64,000 bases of DNA from Arthrobacter sp. MYb229 (GCF_002975405.1 NZ_PCPS01000006.1:1-64000); one strand, 5' to 3'; positions 7,529 through 17,992 are shown, numbered from the stretch's first letter. Notes: generated by a model from the sequence alone, not told the origin. A program made the numbers and translations.

Positions 7529-9181
7529 GTGTTGAAGAGCAAGATAAATATTGTAGGGAGCGCCGCTCGGCATGAGCGGGGCGCCTACTTCACCCCCGAG
7601 CCGGTAGCCCGGTTCATGACCGAGTGGGCGCTAGGCGAGCAGGGTCGTCGTGTGCTTGAACCCTCATGTGGCGAAGCCCAATTCTTGGCGACCGCTGCCC
7701 AAGTCACCAACGATGGGCGCGGCGCCAGCGAATTATTCGGGGTGGAGCTTCACGAGCCTTCGGTGCTGGCGGCACGCGCAATCCTCGCGGAACAAGGCGC
7801 ACAGGCTAGGATCCAGCACGCAAATTTCTTTGATATCCCAGGCACCGCGGATATGGATGCGGTGATTGGCAACCCCCCGTACGTGCGTTATCAGCTGCAC
7901 CGCGGAGCCCAGCGCAAGATCTCGCGCGAAGCCGCACGGCGCTCCGGAGTCGAGCTGAACGAGCTTGCCTCCGTGTGGGCGGCCTTCGTCGTGCACGCCA
8001 CCAGCTTCCTGAAGGTCGGCGGTCGTCTGGCCCTAGTGCTCCCGGCAGAGCTGATGTTCGTGAACTATGCGGGGCCCGTGCGTGCAATGCTGCTTGAACG
8101 TTTCGCCAAGGTGCATCTCGCGGTCTTCGAACAGCGGCTATTCGTCGACGCGCAGGAAGAAGTGGTGCTGTTGCTTGCGGAGGGTTATCAGACCGGTTCC
8201 AGCGACTCCTTCAGCCTGCACCAATTTCGTAATGCCAAGGATCTGATTGGACTCGGCGAGGGAGCAATCCACACTCCGAAGCGTCCAAGTGACCGTTGGA
8301 CCGGGTCCTTGGTGACTTTTGAAGCTCAGGGGATACTCAACCAGGCGCATGCTACCGGCGGGTTTATTGATCTGCAGGGCTGGGGAGAGACCTCGCTGGG
8401 CGCGGTGACCGGCAACAATAAATGGTTTACGCTCAGCCCGGCGCGGGCCGAGGAATTAGGTTTGGACGCGAGCGACCTGGTGGAAATATCGCCTCCCGGT
8501 TCTAGGCATCTTCGCGGCTTGGAACTAGACGCTAAGCAATGGCAGCGACTCGGGGAGCACGGCTTGGCGACCTTGATGTTCCGGCCCCAGGGTGGCGCCT
8601 CCACCGCGGGAGAGCGCTTAATTGGCCGCGGCGAGCTGGAGTCGGTGGACCAAGCCTATAAGTGCCGGATGCGTACTCCCTGGTGGCGGGTCCCGTTGTT
8701 GTCGGTGCCTGATCTGTTCATGACCTATATGAATGCTGACACTCCCCGGCTGACGACTAACCATGCAGGTGTGCATCACATCAATTCAATCCATGGGGTA
8801 TACCTCGGGGCCGATGTGCGTGAGCTGGGACGTGAGCTGCTGCCTCTGGCTTCGCTTAATACCTTGACTATGCTGGGTGCCGAAATGGTGGGACGCTCCT
8901 ACGGGGGAGGCATCTTGAAGCTGGAACCCGGCGAGGCGGATAAGCTTCCAGTGCCCTCAACCCAGTTGGTCGCCGAGCATGCAATACCGCTGCGATCCAT
9001 CAAAAACGAGGTCCGCGAACATCTGCTGCATGGCCGTAAGCAAGAAGCTACGGAGCTGGTAGACGAAATAGTGTTGGGAATGATGCTGGAGCTAGACGCT
9101 GCCGCGATCGGTGCGCTACGCGGCGCACGCCAAGACATGCTGGAACGACGCAAGTCCCGAGCTAAGGCAGTGGAGAACTAA
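7529..9181 (+). CDS. Type II DNA adenine-N6 methyltransferase
   Basis: 550 aa. Gamma-type N6 methyltransferase order: motif X region ERGAYFTPEPVARFM (about residues 16-30), motif I LEPSCGEAQFL (43-53, SAM binding), then the catalytic motif IV NPPY (115-118), and a long C-terminal part that would carry target recognition. It protects its own DNA by methylating adenine in a site I cannot predict. GTG 7529 has GGAAAG eight bases upstream; an earlier in-frame start at 7472 would add about 19 unlike residues. The stop codon lies two bases before the next gene, so the pair is translationally coupled. Confidence 0.85.
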   Translation: MLKSKINIVGSAARHERGAYFTPEPVARFMTEWALGEQGRRVLEPSCGEAQFLATAAQVTNDGRGASELFGVELHEPSVLAARAILAEQGAQARIQHANFFDIPGTADMDAVIGNPPYVRYQLHRGAQRKISREAARRSGVELNELASVWAAFVVHATSFLKVGGRLALVLPAELMFVNYAGPVRAMLLERFAKVHLAVFEQRLFVDAQEEVVLLLAEGYQTGSSDSFSLHQFRNAKDLIGLGEGAIHTPKRPSDRWTGSLVTFEAQGILNQAHATGGFIDLQGWGETSLGAVTGNNKWFTLSPARAEELGLDASDLVEISPPGSRHLRGLELDAKQWQRLGEHGLATLMFRPQGGASTAGERLIGRGELESVDQAYKCRMRTPWWRVPLLSVPDLFMTYMNADTPRLTTNHAGVHHINSIHGVYLGADVRELGRELLPLASLNTLTMLGAEMVGRSYGGGILKLEPGEADKLPVPSTQLVAEHAIPLRSIKNEVREHLLHGRKQEATELVDEIVLGMMLELDAAAIGALRGARQDMLERRKSRAKAVEN

Positions 9182-9183
9182 TC

Positions 9184-10110
9184 ATGGGATCAGGCACAGT
9201 CGAGAAATCCCTGGCCTTCGCCGAATACGACGCGACGTTGATATCTGCGCTCAAAGATTCGCCGTGGATCCTTAACGGCGCCGTCACCGAGGAGTTCAAC
9301 CCTTCTTTCGACGTCCTCGAGCGGTTGCTAAGCATTCCGGTGCGTTCTAAGGCCGCGACCCGTTCCGGTCGTTTTGCCCAGGGCGTCGACGCTTGGCTAG
9401 CCCATGAACTCCGCCGGGCGGGGTTCGACGCAGACCTCGTCTGGCCGCGCGCGGAAGCGCCACGGGTGTTGTCTTCGGACATCCTCGAATTGCTGCGCAA
9501 GCTCCCCGAACGGCTCTCCGACGAGCTGCATGAAGCAATCCTGGCCGGCAAGGCCGGAAGCACCGACGCCAGGATTCTGGGCCGCGCCTACATGAAGCAG
9601 ACCGACGTGGTGATGACCCACTGGTCCACGGGACCGGAGTTGCTATTAAGCACCAAGGCAATGACTTCTTCCTTCGGCAAGAACCTGTCCAATCGGTACG
9701 AAGAAGCCTACGGGGACGCGGCCAACCTGCGTGCCCGCTACCCGCTGGCAGCCGTCGGCTTCTACTTCGTGCAACGCGCCACCATTTTAGAAACCGAACC
9801 GGCAGCTTTCCGACGTACCGTGGACATGATCCGCAAGCTGCGCGATTTCGGCGATGGCTTTGGCTATACAGCGACCGGACTTTTGCTTGTGGACTGGGAT
9901 GACAGTGCCGAGCAGCCAGAGGTCAAGGCGGTGCACCACCCGGTGCCCGAAGATGTCGGCACCGCTCAGTTCCTAAATGCCATGGTTGACTCGGTGTTGA
10001 AAGTTACTCCGATCGACTTGCATGAGTCGGCGCGCGCTCGCCGAGCCGGTGAGGTCGTGCCAGTGCCAGGGCATGAGCTCGTCGATGAGCTACAAGAAGC
10101 GCTCTTTTAG
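9184..10110 (+). CDS. Probable type II restriction endonuclease partner
   Basis: 308 aa with no familiar domain by eye, but its start two bases past an orphan-free N6 methyltransferase gene argues for the cognate nuclease. The best catalytic candidate is D141...E152-LLLST-K158: acidic residues before a beta-strand ending in Lys, close to a PD-(D/E)XK core, though the usual acidic residue two before the Lys is Ser156. After it comes SSFGKNLSNRYEEAYGDA, rich in polar and charged residues. XamI-type enzymes, also paired with a large N6 methylase, would be the first family to compare. Nuclease role is inference from context. Confidence 0.6.
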   Translation: MGSGTVEKSLAFAEYDATLISALKDSPWILNGAVTEEFNPSFDVLERLLSIPVRSKAATRSGRFAQGVDAWLAHELRRAGFDADLVWPRAEAPRVLSSDILELLRKLPERLSDELHEAILAGKAGSTDARILGRAYMKQTDVVMTHWSTGPELLLSTKAMTSSFGKNLSNRYEEAYGDAANLRARYPLAAVGFYFVQRATILETEPAAFRRTVDMIRKLRDFGDGFGYTATGLLLVDWDDSAEQPEVKAVHHPVPEDVGTAQFLNAMVDSVLKVTPIDLHESARARRAGEVVPVPGHELVDELQEALF

Positions 10111-10111
10111 C

Positions 10112-10678
10112 TCATCTGGTTGTGTGAACTTGTGGCGAATGCCAAGAGCTCGGCAAAGGTCGAACCGAGTGGCCAGCCAGTGTGCTGGAGGCGATGTCAC
10201 GCTGCGGTGGGGGAGACAACCAATCCGATGCGAGAGCAGTGGCGCGATAAATGTACTTGGTCCGCCCGTCGGATTCGAAAGTTCGTTCGCGTTCCCATCG
10301 CTCGGAGCGTTCGTAGGCTGCCCAGGAGCTGGGATTTGCCGAATCGATGACGGTGATGGGTATGCAGCCTGCCTGCACCACATACTCCAGGCGTAGGTCT
10401 GTCACTTGCTGGCGTATGCCTTGGCACCGATATTCCGGGCGGACCGCCATGCAACCTAATTCAAGCGCGCCCATGGCGCTAGTTGGAGCCAGCACCGCGT
10501 CGTGCACGACTCCGGCTGCGACCAGAACACCTGAGTCACGGACGCTGACCACACAACGTGCGCGGTCAATTTTTTGATTCCATCGATCATCAATTTCCGG
10601 ATACAAAGTCGCCATCTCGGTGCGTGCGGCACCAGCAGGAGCTGTTGATGACAGGGCATAGCGAAGGGTAGGGCGCAC
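10112..10678 (-). CDS. GNAT-family N-acetyltransferase
   Basis: 188 aa. LGCMAVRPEYRCQGI at about residues 74-88 is the acetyl-CoA binding motif A of GNAT enzymes (V-x-P-x-x-R-x-x-G-[IV]), with the usual Gly before the arginine pair replaced by Cys. The substrate is unknown. The last 40 or so residues after KYIYRATAL are Pro/Ser/His-rich and do not look like a GNAT ending, so an original stop may have been lost. It converges on the endonuclease gene with one base between stops. Confidence 0.65.
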   Translation of the reverse strand: MRPTLRYALSSTAPAGAARTEMATLYPEIDDRWNQKIDRARCVVSVRDSGVLVAAGVVHDAVLAPTSAMGALELGCMAVRPEYRCQGIRQQVTDLRLEYVVQAGCIPITVIDSANPSSWAAYERSERWERERTFESDGRTKYIYRATALASDWLSPPPQRDIASSTLAGHSVRPLPSSWHSPQVHTTR

Positions 10679-11081
10679 TGGGAACCGTCCTAAATGCTAA
10701 GACGAACGAACTATCTGGCTATTGCTGTTGTGTGGGACGCAGAGCAATGGGTTTCGTTGGCCTTCAGGGGGCCGCAGCCGGTGGCTTACGGCAACGTCCT
10801 TGCAGGGCCCAGTATGAGCTCGAGGAACTAAAAAAATTATGCATTCAATCTCTGCTCGTTAGCAAGAGAAAATAGGGGCAATAAAGTGAAATCTAGATAA
10901 ACGAAAGGCACTATTATTTTAGGTCTGCCGTAGTCGGCTTTTCTCTTGAGCTCCTGCCCTAGGACGGTGGCGTGATGGGCGACGTAGCCGCTAGCTGTGG
11001 GGCAGCTGGCGCCGATTTTGCGGCCAAGGCAATGACCGCTAAGATCGTTTAGGTGCTTGACCGGGAGGTTGACGCAAAGAT
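10679..11081. other. Gene-free region before tRNA-Val
   Basis: About 400 bases. The stretch 10828-10922 is clearly AT-rich compared with its surroundings. The rest is of ordinary composition, with only a 26-codon frame near 10971-11052 that resembles nothing. No RNA fold or repeat stood out. Confidence 0.4.
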
Positions 11082-11158
11082 GGATCTTTAGCTCAGTTGG
11101 TTAGAGCGTTCGCCTCACACGCGAAAGGTCGCTGGTTCGAGTCCAGTAAGATCCACCA
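11082..11158 (+). tRNA. tRNA-Val (anticodon CAC)
   Basis: Acceptor GGATCTT pairs with AAGATCC. D-arm AGCTCAGTTGGTTAGAGC, anticodon loop CTCACAC giving CAC, T-arm CTGGTTCGAGTCCAG, and an encoded CCA end. It closes the accessory block that starts at tRNA-Thr. Confidence 0.95.
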
Positions 11159-11166
11159 AATAAATA

Positions 11167-11196
11167 GAAAACCACCGCCGGCGGTGGTTTTCTCTT
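11167..11196 (+). terminator. Terminator of tRNA-Val
   Basis: AAAACCACCGCC pairs with GGCGGTGGTTTT, a nearly loopless palindrome followed by CTCTTT, starting about ten bases past the tRNA. Confidence 0.8.
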
Positions 11197-11234
11197 TATT
11201 TAACTGCTTTTAGTGGATCGCGCGTTGCCGGTGG

Positions 11235-12290
11235 TTATTTGGCGAGTAACTCGTGAACCAGCGGTTTGACTTCGTTGCCAAGCAGCTCGATGCTCTCGAG
11301 CATGGTCTCGTGTGGCAAAGAGCCTGCCGAATATTTGATGTCTACTCGACCTAGTCCGAGGCTTCTGGTGACCTTCGCCATCTTGGTGGCGACGGTCTGC
11401 GGACTACCGGCCATCATGGAACCTTCAGGCCCCATAGCGGCCTCCAAGCGCATTTTGCTAACCGGCGGCCAACCGCGTTCGGCGCCCAAGCGATTCATGG
11501 TGCGCTGATAGTGCGGCCACAACAGTTCGAGAGCTTCCGCATCGGTCGGTGCAACCAATCCGTGGAAGTGCGCACCCACCTTTTGAGGTTGCTTGCCCAG
11601 CTCTTTCAACGCGCGGTGGTAAAGCTGAACTAGCTGCTCGAAGGCTGATGGCTGGCCGCCAATGATTGCGAGAAAGAGTGGAAGGCCGTGGCGAGCGGCG
11701 CGAAGTACCGACTGCGGGCTGCCGCCGACGCCCACCCAAGTGGTGAGCGCATCGTTTTCCAATAGCGGGTACAGCTGTTGGCTGTTCAAAGCGCCGCGGT
11801 GTTCTCCAGACCAGGTCACGGGCTCTCCGGATCGGACCTTAGCCAGGAGATCGAGTTTTTCTTCGAAGAGAGACTCATAGTCCTCGAGGTTGAGCCCAAA
11901 CAACGGGAAGGACTCGATGAAGGATCCGCGTCCGGCGATAATTTCGGCACGTCCCTGCGCGATGGCATCGAGCGTTGCGAAGCGCTCGTACACCCGAACC
12001 GGGTCATCGCTGGAGAGCACCGTTACCGCGGTACCGAGGCGGATCTTGTCGGTGACTTGCGCCAGCGCCGCGAGAATTATTTCCGGCGACGATACAGCAT
12101 AATCGTCTCGGTGATGTTCACCAACGCCGAAGAAATCAAGGCCAACTTCTTCGGCCTTCTGCCCTTCGACGATGACGTTGCGAATAACCTGAGCGTGCGA
12201 TAACTGCTTGCCCTGCTGGTCTTCGGAGAGATCCCCGAAAGTTTCAACACCAATTTCAGGCCGGAGGCTTGTTTGACCGATGGAACTCAC
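11235..12290 (-). CDS. LLM-class flavin-dependent oxidoreductase
   Basis: 351 aa, luciferase-like monooxygenase fold. Recognisable blocks are IGVETFGDLSED near the N-terminus, EEVGLDFFGVGEHHRDDYAVSSPEI near residues 45-72 with the conserved GEHH, RLGTAVTVLSSDDPVRVYERFATLDAIAQGRAEIIAGRGSF, and a C-terminal GSP-like loop in MMAGSPQTVATKMA. Such enzymes use FMN or F420; the substrate cannot be read from sequence. A palindrome 15 bases upstream (12305-12332) may control it. Confidence 0.85.
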   Translation of the reverse strand: MSSIGQTSLRPEIGVETFGDLSEDQQGKQLSHAQVIRNVIVEGQKAEEVGLDFFGVGEHHRDDYAVSSPEIILAALAQVTDKIRLGTAVTVLSSDDPVRVYERFATLDAIAQGRAEIIAGRGSFIESFPLFGLNLEDYESLFEEKLDLLAKVRSGEPVTWSGEHRGALNSQQLYPLLENDALTTWVGVGGSPQSVLRAARHGLPLFLAIIGGQPSAFEQLVQLYHRALKELGKQPQKVGAHFHGLVAPTDAEALELLWPHYQRTMNRLGAERGWPPVSKMRLEAAMGPEGSMMAGSPQTVATKMAKVTRSLGLGRVDIKYSAGSLPHETMLESIELLGNEVKPLVHELLAK

Positions 12291-12304
12291 AATGATCCTC
12301 TTCT

Positions 12305-12332
12305 CTTAGATTTCCATGCAATTGCATCTAAG
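12305..12332. promoter_or_regulatory. Palindromic operator candidate before the LLM oxidoreductase gene
   Basis: CTTAGAT (12305-12311) and ATCTAAG (12326-12332) flank a 12-bp palindrome ATGCAATTGCAT (12316-12327). It sits 15 bases upstream of the oxidoreductase start (minus strand). The shape fits a MarR- or TetR-type operator; the regulator is not known and none is adjacent. Confidence 0.5.
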
Positions 12333-12488
12333 TGGGTAACCAGTCCACCGATAAATTTATTTCCGACAGCAAAAATGCCAGATGTGTTCAGGGATACTCG
12401 GCCTATTTTGATTCCATTCTCCCGCTTTACTTGCCGTGGTTGTATCGTGAGGATGACGAATAGAACAAGAGCCTAGGGGGAGTGATTC

Positions 12489-14159
12489 GTGGCGCAGCAA
12501 GACCATGGTGAGAAGCACGCGGATTCGAAAAATCCAGGAGAAGATCCTTCGCCATTGGCCGGGTCGCTACCTCGTATTTCGACGAGTGAAATCAACATGG
12601 GGCACCTTCCCGAGACGGCGTCTTTTGAGACGACCATGGCCTCCGAGCTACCGCTAAATACCGCGGTAAGTGCGAGCGTTGCGTCAGCGGACGTGGCGGA
12701 TATCGAGTCGCGTACCGGCCAGGTCTACACCTCTGATGACGGCATTACACTGATGCCTACACGGGCCAACCCGGTGGCTCGCCGTTTGCTGGCAAAAATG
12801 TGGATCTCGGATACGCCGCCGACTGAGGCGCTGAAGGTCGTTGACCGATTGCGCGGCACCCCCTACGCGAACCCTAGGGTCAACGTCGATCAAGATGCTT
12901 CGGCGCGGCGAACCATGGAGTTTGCGCTGGACCTTGGCGAAACGCTGATTCGCTATGGGGCTGGTGCTTTGGAAGTGGAAACCAGCATCATCGCGGTGAC
13001 CGCAGCCCTAGGGCTTAGCCACCTAGACGTGGATATCACCAATCAATCGTTGCACCTGAACTACAGCCCGCCAGAAGCTGAGAGCTACTCTATCCTGCGC
13101 GTGGTGCGTTCGTACACTACGAACTACGCGGGCATGGTGATGGTGCACGAGCTGGTTTCGGACATCATCGCTGGCGGTGTTTCGCGGACCGAATCTGCCA
13201 AGCGGCTTAAAAGGATCACACGGAAGCCGAAGCCTTTCCCGCGTTGGTTCGTTGCGGTTGGCCAATCGGTTTTCGCCGCCGCCTTCGTCCTGTTCATCGG
13301 CGGTTCATGGCTCGGTGCACTCGTCGCGATGGCTTCGTCCTGGCTGATCTCGCAGATAGGCCGGTATGGATCCCGATGGCGGGTCCCAGAGTTCTTCACC
13401 GTGGCGACCTCGACTTTTACCGTCACCGGAATAGCCTTGCTTAGCCATCAGGTCCACGCACCATTGGATCCGGCGTTGGTAGTCTCTGGTGGCATCTTGC
13501 TTCTGCTGCCTTCTGGCAGATTTGTTTCGGCGCTGCAAGACGCAATCAATGGCTTCCCGGTCACCGCGGTCGGACGTCTATTTTCCGCTGGGTTGACCTA
13601 TACGGCAATACTTTCCGGGATCTCCGCGGCGTTGGTGGTTTCATCCGTATTGGGCGGGGACAAGGTGGATGTCCATAAAATCGTCGCCACCGATTATCCG
13701 ACATGGATGCTGATCGCCTTGGTAGCAGTCGCCATTCTGGCCGGTTCGGTCACCGAGCAGACCGCACAGCGCTTGTTGCTGCCTACCGCGTTGATCGCGG
13801 TCGGCGGCTATCTGGTGCTGCTCTTGGCGGAGCAGGTCGGGCTTGGCGCTCGGGCAACGCCAGCGGTGGTGTCCACGGCCATTGGCTTCGCTGCGCGCTT
13901 CCTGGCGGACAAGCTGAATTCACCTCAGCTGGTGATCGCAGCCCCCGCGGTCATGTTCATGCTGCCTGGCCTGATGATCTTCCGGGCCATGTACGGCATC
14001 GTTTTCGAGGTGGATGAAATGTTCGCCGGCCTGGTGGAAATGTTCAACGCGTTTGCAATCATGCTGTCCATCGCCGGTGGTGTGGTCTTCGGCGACACAC
14101 TGTGCCGTCCGCTGGCCTCCAACGCACGGCGCGAACGCCGACGCATCCGCCGCCGCTAG
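12489..14159 (+). CDS. thrE: Threonine/serine exporter, ThrE family
   Basis: 556 aa. A long soluble N-terminal part (to about 250) contains the DUF1212 hallmark FALDLGETLIRYGAGALEVETSI, then about ten hydrophobic helices, including a DUF3815-like second half. ThrE of Corynebacterium exports threonine and serine by proton antiport. Start is GTG 12489 after GGGGGAGTGATTC. Its stop overlaps the stop of the opposing uracil-DNA glycosylase gene by the palindrome CTAG. Confidence 0.9.
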   Translation: MAQQDHGEKHADSKNPGEDPSPLAGSLPRISTSEINMGHLPETASFETTMASELPLNTAVSASVASADVADIESRTGQVYTSDDGITLMPTRANPVARRLLAKMWISDTPPTEALKVVDRLRGTPYANPRVNVDQDASARRTMEFALDLGETLIRYGAGALEVETSIIAVTAALGLSHLDVDITNQSLHLNYSPPEAESYSILRVVRSYTTNYAGMVMVHELVSDIIAGGVSRTESAKRLKRITRKPKPFPRWFVAVGQSVFAAAFVLFIGGSWLGALVAMASSWLISQIGRYGSRWRVPEFFTVATSTFTVTGIALLSHQVHAPLDPALVVSGGILLLLPSGRFVSALQDAINGFPVTAVGRLFSAGLTYTAILSGISAALVVSSVLGGDKVDVHKIVATDYPTWMLIALVAVAILAGSVTEQTAQRLLLPTALIAVGGYLVLLLAEQVGLGARATPAVVSTAIGFAARFLADKLNSPQLVIAAPAVMFMLPGLMIFRAMYGIVFEVDEMFAGLVEMFNAFAIMLSIAGGVVFGDTLCRPLASNARRERRRIRRR

Positions 14160-14938
14160 CCGGCCGGCAGTTTCCATTCAATAGGCGCCTGGCCGATTTC
14201 GGCCAGGCGCCTATTGATTTGCGAAAAATGCTTTGACCCAAAGAATCCACGTGAAGCGGACAACGGGGAAGGATGAGCGCTGCGAAGCTGGGGCATATTG
14301 TTCATCAGGGTACCAAGCTTCTGTGCGTGGGCACCCCACAGAACAGCCACCACCGGCACCTTGCGGGCATTGAGCGTAGCGATAATCGCTTCAACTACCG
14401 GTGCCCAGCCAAGCTTCTGGTGACTGCCGGCGTTAGACGCAGTCACAGAGAGAACCTGATTGAGCAGCATGACCCCTTGCTCATGCCAGGCGCCGAGGTC
14501 TGGATGCCCAGCTTCGGGCACGCCAAGATCTACGAACAGCTCCTTGTAAATGTTGCGCAAGCTACGCGGCAGGGGGCGCACGTTCTTCGCTGCGGCGAAG
14601 GCCAAGCCATTCGCCTGTCCGGGCGTCGGATAGGGGTCTTGACCCATGATCAGGACTTTGATCTCGGCTACGGGTAGCGATAGTGCGCGCAACATCACCT
14701 CTGGGGCCGGGAGTATCTGCTCGCCAGCCTGTGAGCGTGCCGCCAACTTACGTGCGATTTCCTGCAACACGCCATCGAGCGGTTCCAAAGTGGAAACCCA
14801 ATCCGCGGCGATAAACCCGCGACTTGCCAGCGATTTTGCACCAAAGAAGAAGGGGAAGTCTTCGGTGGAATATGCCGGCGGCGCGGTAGGCTCGGGAGCG
14901 TCGAAAAGGGCGGGCTGCTCGTTGTTCATGGCAATCAT
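14156..14938 (-). CDS. ung: Uracil-DNA glycosylase, family 1
   Basis: 260 aa. Removes uracil from DNA in base excision repair. The catalytic water-activating motif GQDPYPTPGQANGLAFA is complete, LLNQVLSVTASNAGSH follows, and HPSPLSASRGFFGSKHF is the minor-groove loop with its His. Start chosen at ATG 14938; ATG 14929 is possible and removes three residues. A longer in-frame extension upstream has no family match. The last codons contain a perfect 16-bp hairpin (14180-14215). Confidence 0.93.
   Translation of the reverse strand: MIAMNNEQPALFDAPEPTAPPAYSTEDFPFFFGAKSLASRGFIAADWVSTLEPLDGVLQEIARKLAARSQAGEQILPAPEVMLRALSLPVAEIKVLIMGQDPYPTPGQANGLAFAAAKNVRPLPRSLRNIYKELFVDLGVPEAGHPDLGAWHEQGVMLLNQVLSVTASNAGSHQKLGWAPVVEAIIATLNARKVPVVAVLWGAHAQKLGTLMNNMPQLRSAHPSPLSASRGFFGSKHFSQINRRLAEIGQAPIEWKLPAG
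14180..14215 (+). terminator. Hairpin in the ung 3' coding end, probable terminator for thrE
   Basis: AATAGGCGCCTGGCCG (14180-14195), loop ATTT, CGGCCAGGCGCCTATT (14200-14215): a perfect 16-bp stem 20 bases past the thrE stop, but wholly inside ung codons on the other strand. No long T-run follows. Confidence 0.65.
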
Positions 14939-15083
14939 TCTGCCGGTTTTCCGGCGCGGTTGTGCCGCGTTACACGGCACGGCGTTGGTTGATTGGTTAG
15001 AATATCGGTGGTGTGTCCACCACGCGTGGATAAATATGCATGAATAAACCCGACTTTTCGAAGTTCTAGGATGAGGTGAACGT

Positions 15084-15374
15084 ATGGCTGGCAATGAGGT
15101 TTTAGTGGATTTCGTGATGAACCCCGATTCCGAGCTGGATGAGCGTTCGCAACAGATCTTGAACATGGAGAAGCTGTGGTGGAAGTATGCCGGAGCCAAG
15201 GAACAAGCTATTACCAAGCAGTTCTCTATCTCGCCGACAAACTACTATCAGCTACTCAACCAGCTGATCGACACGGATGCGGCGATGGCCTATGACCCAA
15301 TGCTGGTAAAGCGGTTGCGTAGACTTCGATCTACTAAGCGTCGTGTGAGCGGTACCGTCGGCGGGGAACGCTAA
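15084..15374 (+). CDS. DUF3263 domain protein
   Basis: 96 aa, small basic protein with the family block LNMEKLWWKYAGAKEQAITKQFSISPTNYYQLLNQLID, which looks like a helix-turn-helix, and the following PMLVKRLRRLRSTKRR. Actinobacterial proteins of this type are probably DNA-binding, but the role is unproven. It is followed 45 bases later by the LytR-C protein, a pairing often seen in relatives. Confidence 0.85.
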   Translation: MAGNEVLVDFVMNPDSELDERSQQILNMEKLWWKYAGAKEQAITKQFSISPTNYYQLLNQLIDTDAAMAYDPMLVKRLRRLRSTKRRVSGTVGGER

Positions 15375-15419
15375 GTTCATAGCCGGCCTCGGCCAGCCAG
15401 ACCTCGAGCAAGGACAAGA

Positions 15420-16022
15420 ATGACCAACTACCCACGTGACGAATTCGATCGCGTTCCGGAGTTTAGTACCCGCGTTGGGTCGCATCATGCCCACGGCTGG
15501 GCGCAGTCTGCCGCCACCAAGGGCAAGGACAGCAAGCTTCGTTGGGTAGTTCTGTCCGCGATTGCGGTGTTGTTGATTGGTGGTGCCGGATTCTTCTTTG
15601 GTCCAGGCGTTGCCGATCGTCTAGCAGGGTCCGAACCGAGGCAAACCTCGGCACCGGCGGAGAGCGAAGGCTCTTCTGACCAAAGCGAAGCCGCATCCGA
15701 AAGCGCAACTCCGTCTAGCACCATCGATGACGCTGACGTGTTGTACGGACAACTCATCGGCGTGTACAACGGCGCAAGTATTGCAGGAGCTGCAGGGGCA
15801 GGCGAAGAATTGCTTGCCGAGGCTGATTTCACGAATATCGTGACGGATAATTGGACCCGAGACGCCGAGACCTCGACGGTGTATTACATGTCCGAGGCCT
15901 ACCGGACCACCGCGGAAAAAGCCGCCGAAGTCTTGAACATCGATGAGGTTCTGCAGACCCGGAACATCCCCAACCGAGTTTCGGTCGTCCTTGGCGCTGA
16001 CGATACGTTGAACTCGAAGTAA
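15420..16022 (+). CDS. LytR C-terminal domain membrane protein
   Basis: 200 aa: a short cytoplasmic part, one transmembrane helix near residues 42-62 (WVVLSAIAVLLIGGAGFFFG), a Ser/Glu-rich linker, and a LytR_C domain starting at VYNGASIAGAAGAGEELL. This domain also occurs at the end of LytR-CpsA-Psr enzymes but here stands without the catalytic part, so it is probably a cell-envelope accessory protein. Confidence 0.8.
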   Translation: MTNYPRDEFDRVPEFSTRVGSHHAHGWAQSAATKGKDSKLRWVVLSAIAVLLIGGAGFFFGPGVADRLAGSEPRQTSAPAESEGSSDQSEAASESATPSSTIDDADVLYGQLIGVYNGASIAGAAGAGEELLAEADFTNIVTDNWTRDAETSTVYYMSEAYRTTAEKAAEVLNIDEVLQTRNIPNRVSVVLGADDTLNSK

Positions 16023-16050
16023 TAATTAGCTTCGCTCACAGCCGATCAGC

Positions 16051-16077
16051 TTGCACTCGCCATGCGAGAGTGCCAAT
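16051..16077 (+). promoter_or_regulatory. CIRCE-like operator 1 (HrcA) of groEL
   Basis: CTTGCACTC-N9-GAGTGCCAA, close to the CIRCE consensus TTAGCACTC-N9-GAGTGCTAA. The half-sites match each other at GCACTC/GAGTGC. Confidence 0.85.
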
Positions 16078-16084
16078 ATTTGTA

Positions 16085-16111
16085 TTAGCACTCATGCGTT
16101 ACGACTGCTAA
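16085..16111 (+). promoter_or_regulatory. CIRCE-like operator 2 (HrcA) of groEL
   Basis: TTAGCACTC-N9-GACTGCTAA. The left half is a perfect CIRCE half and the right half differs by one base. It lies eight bases after the first operator, so HrcA may bind both. Confidence 0.85.
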
Positions 16112-16206
16112 TGCCGATCGGTTGTTCGTTTTAGAATCGAACCCTTTCGTCTCGGCGGTTGCTCAACGCACGGAGCGTGAAGAATACCTCAGATAGCGAG
16201 AGCTAA

Positions 16207-17949
<1,743 letters not shown>

Positions 17950-17992
17950 GCTTCCGTACTTCCCAGGCACCTGTCTCGCAGGACAACCTGAA

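Noticed and set aside
6143-11158. A tRNA-integrated mobile element spanning the DUF808/R-M block
   Set aside because: No integrase, no duplicated tRNA 3' end and no direct repeats were found at the borders, so transfer remains only a suspicion.
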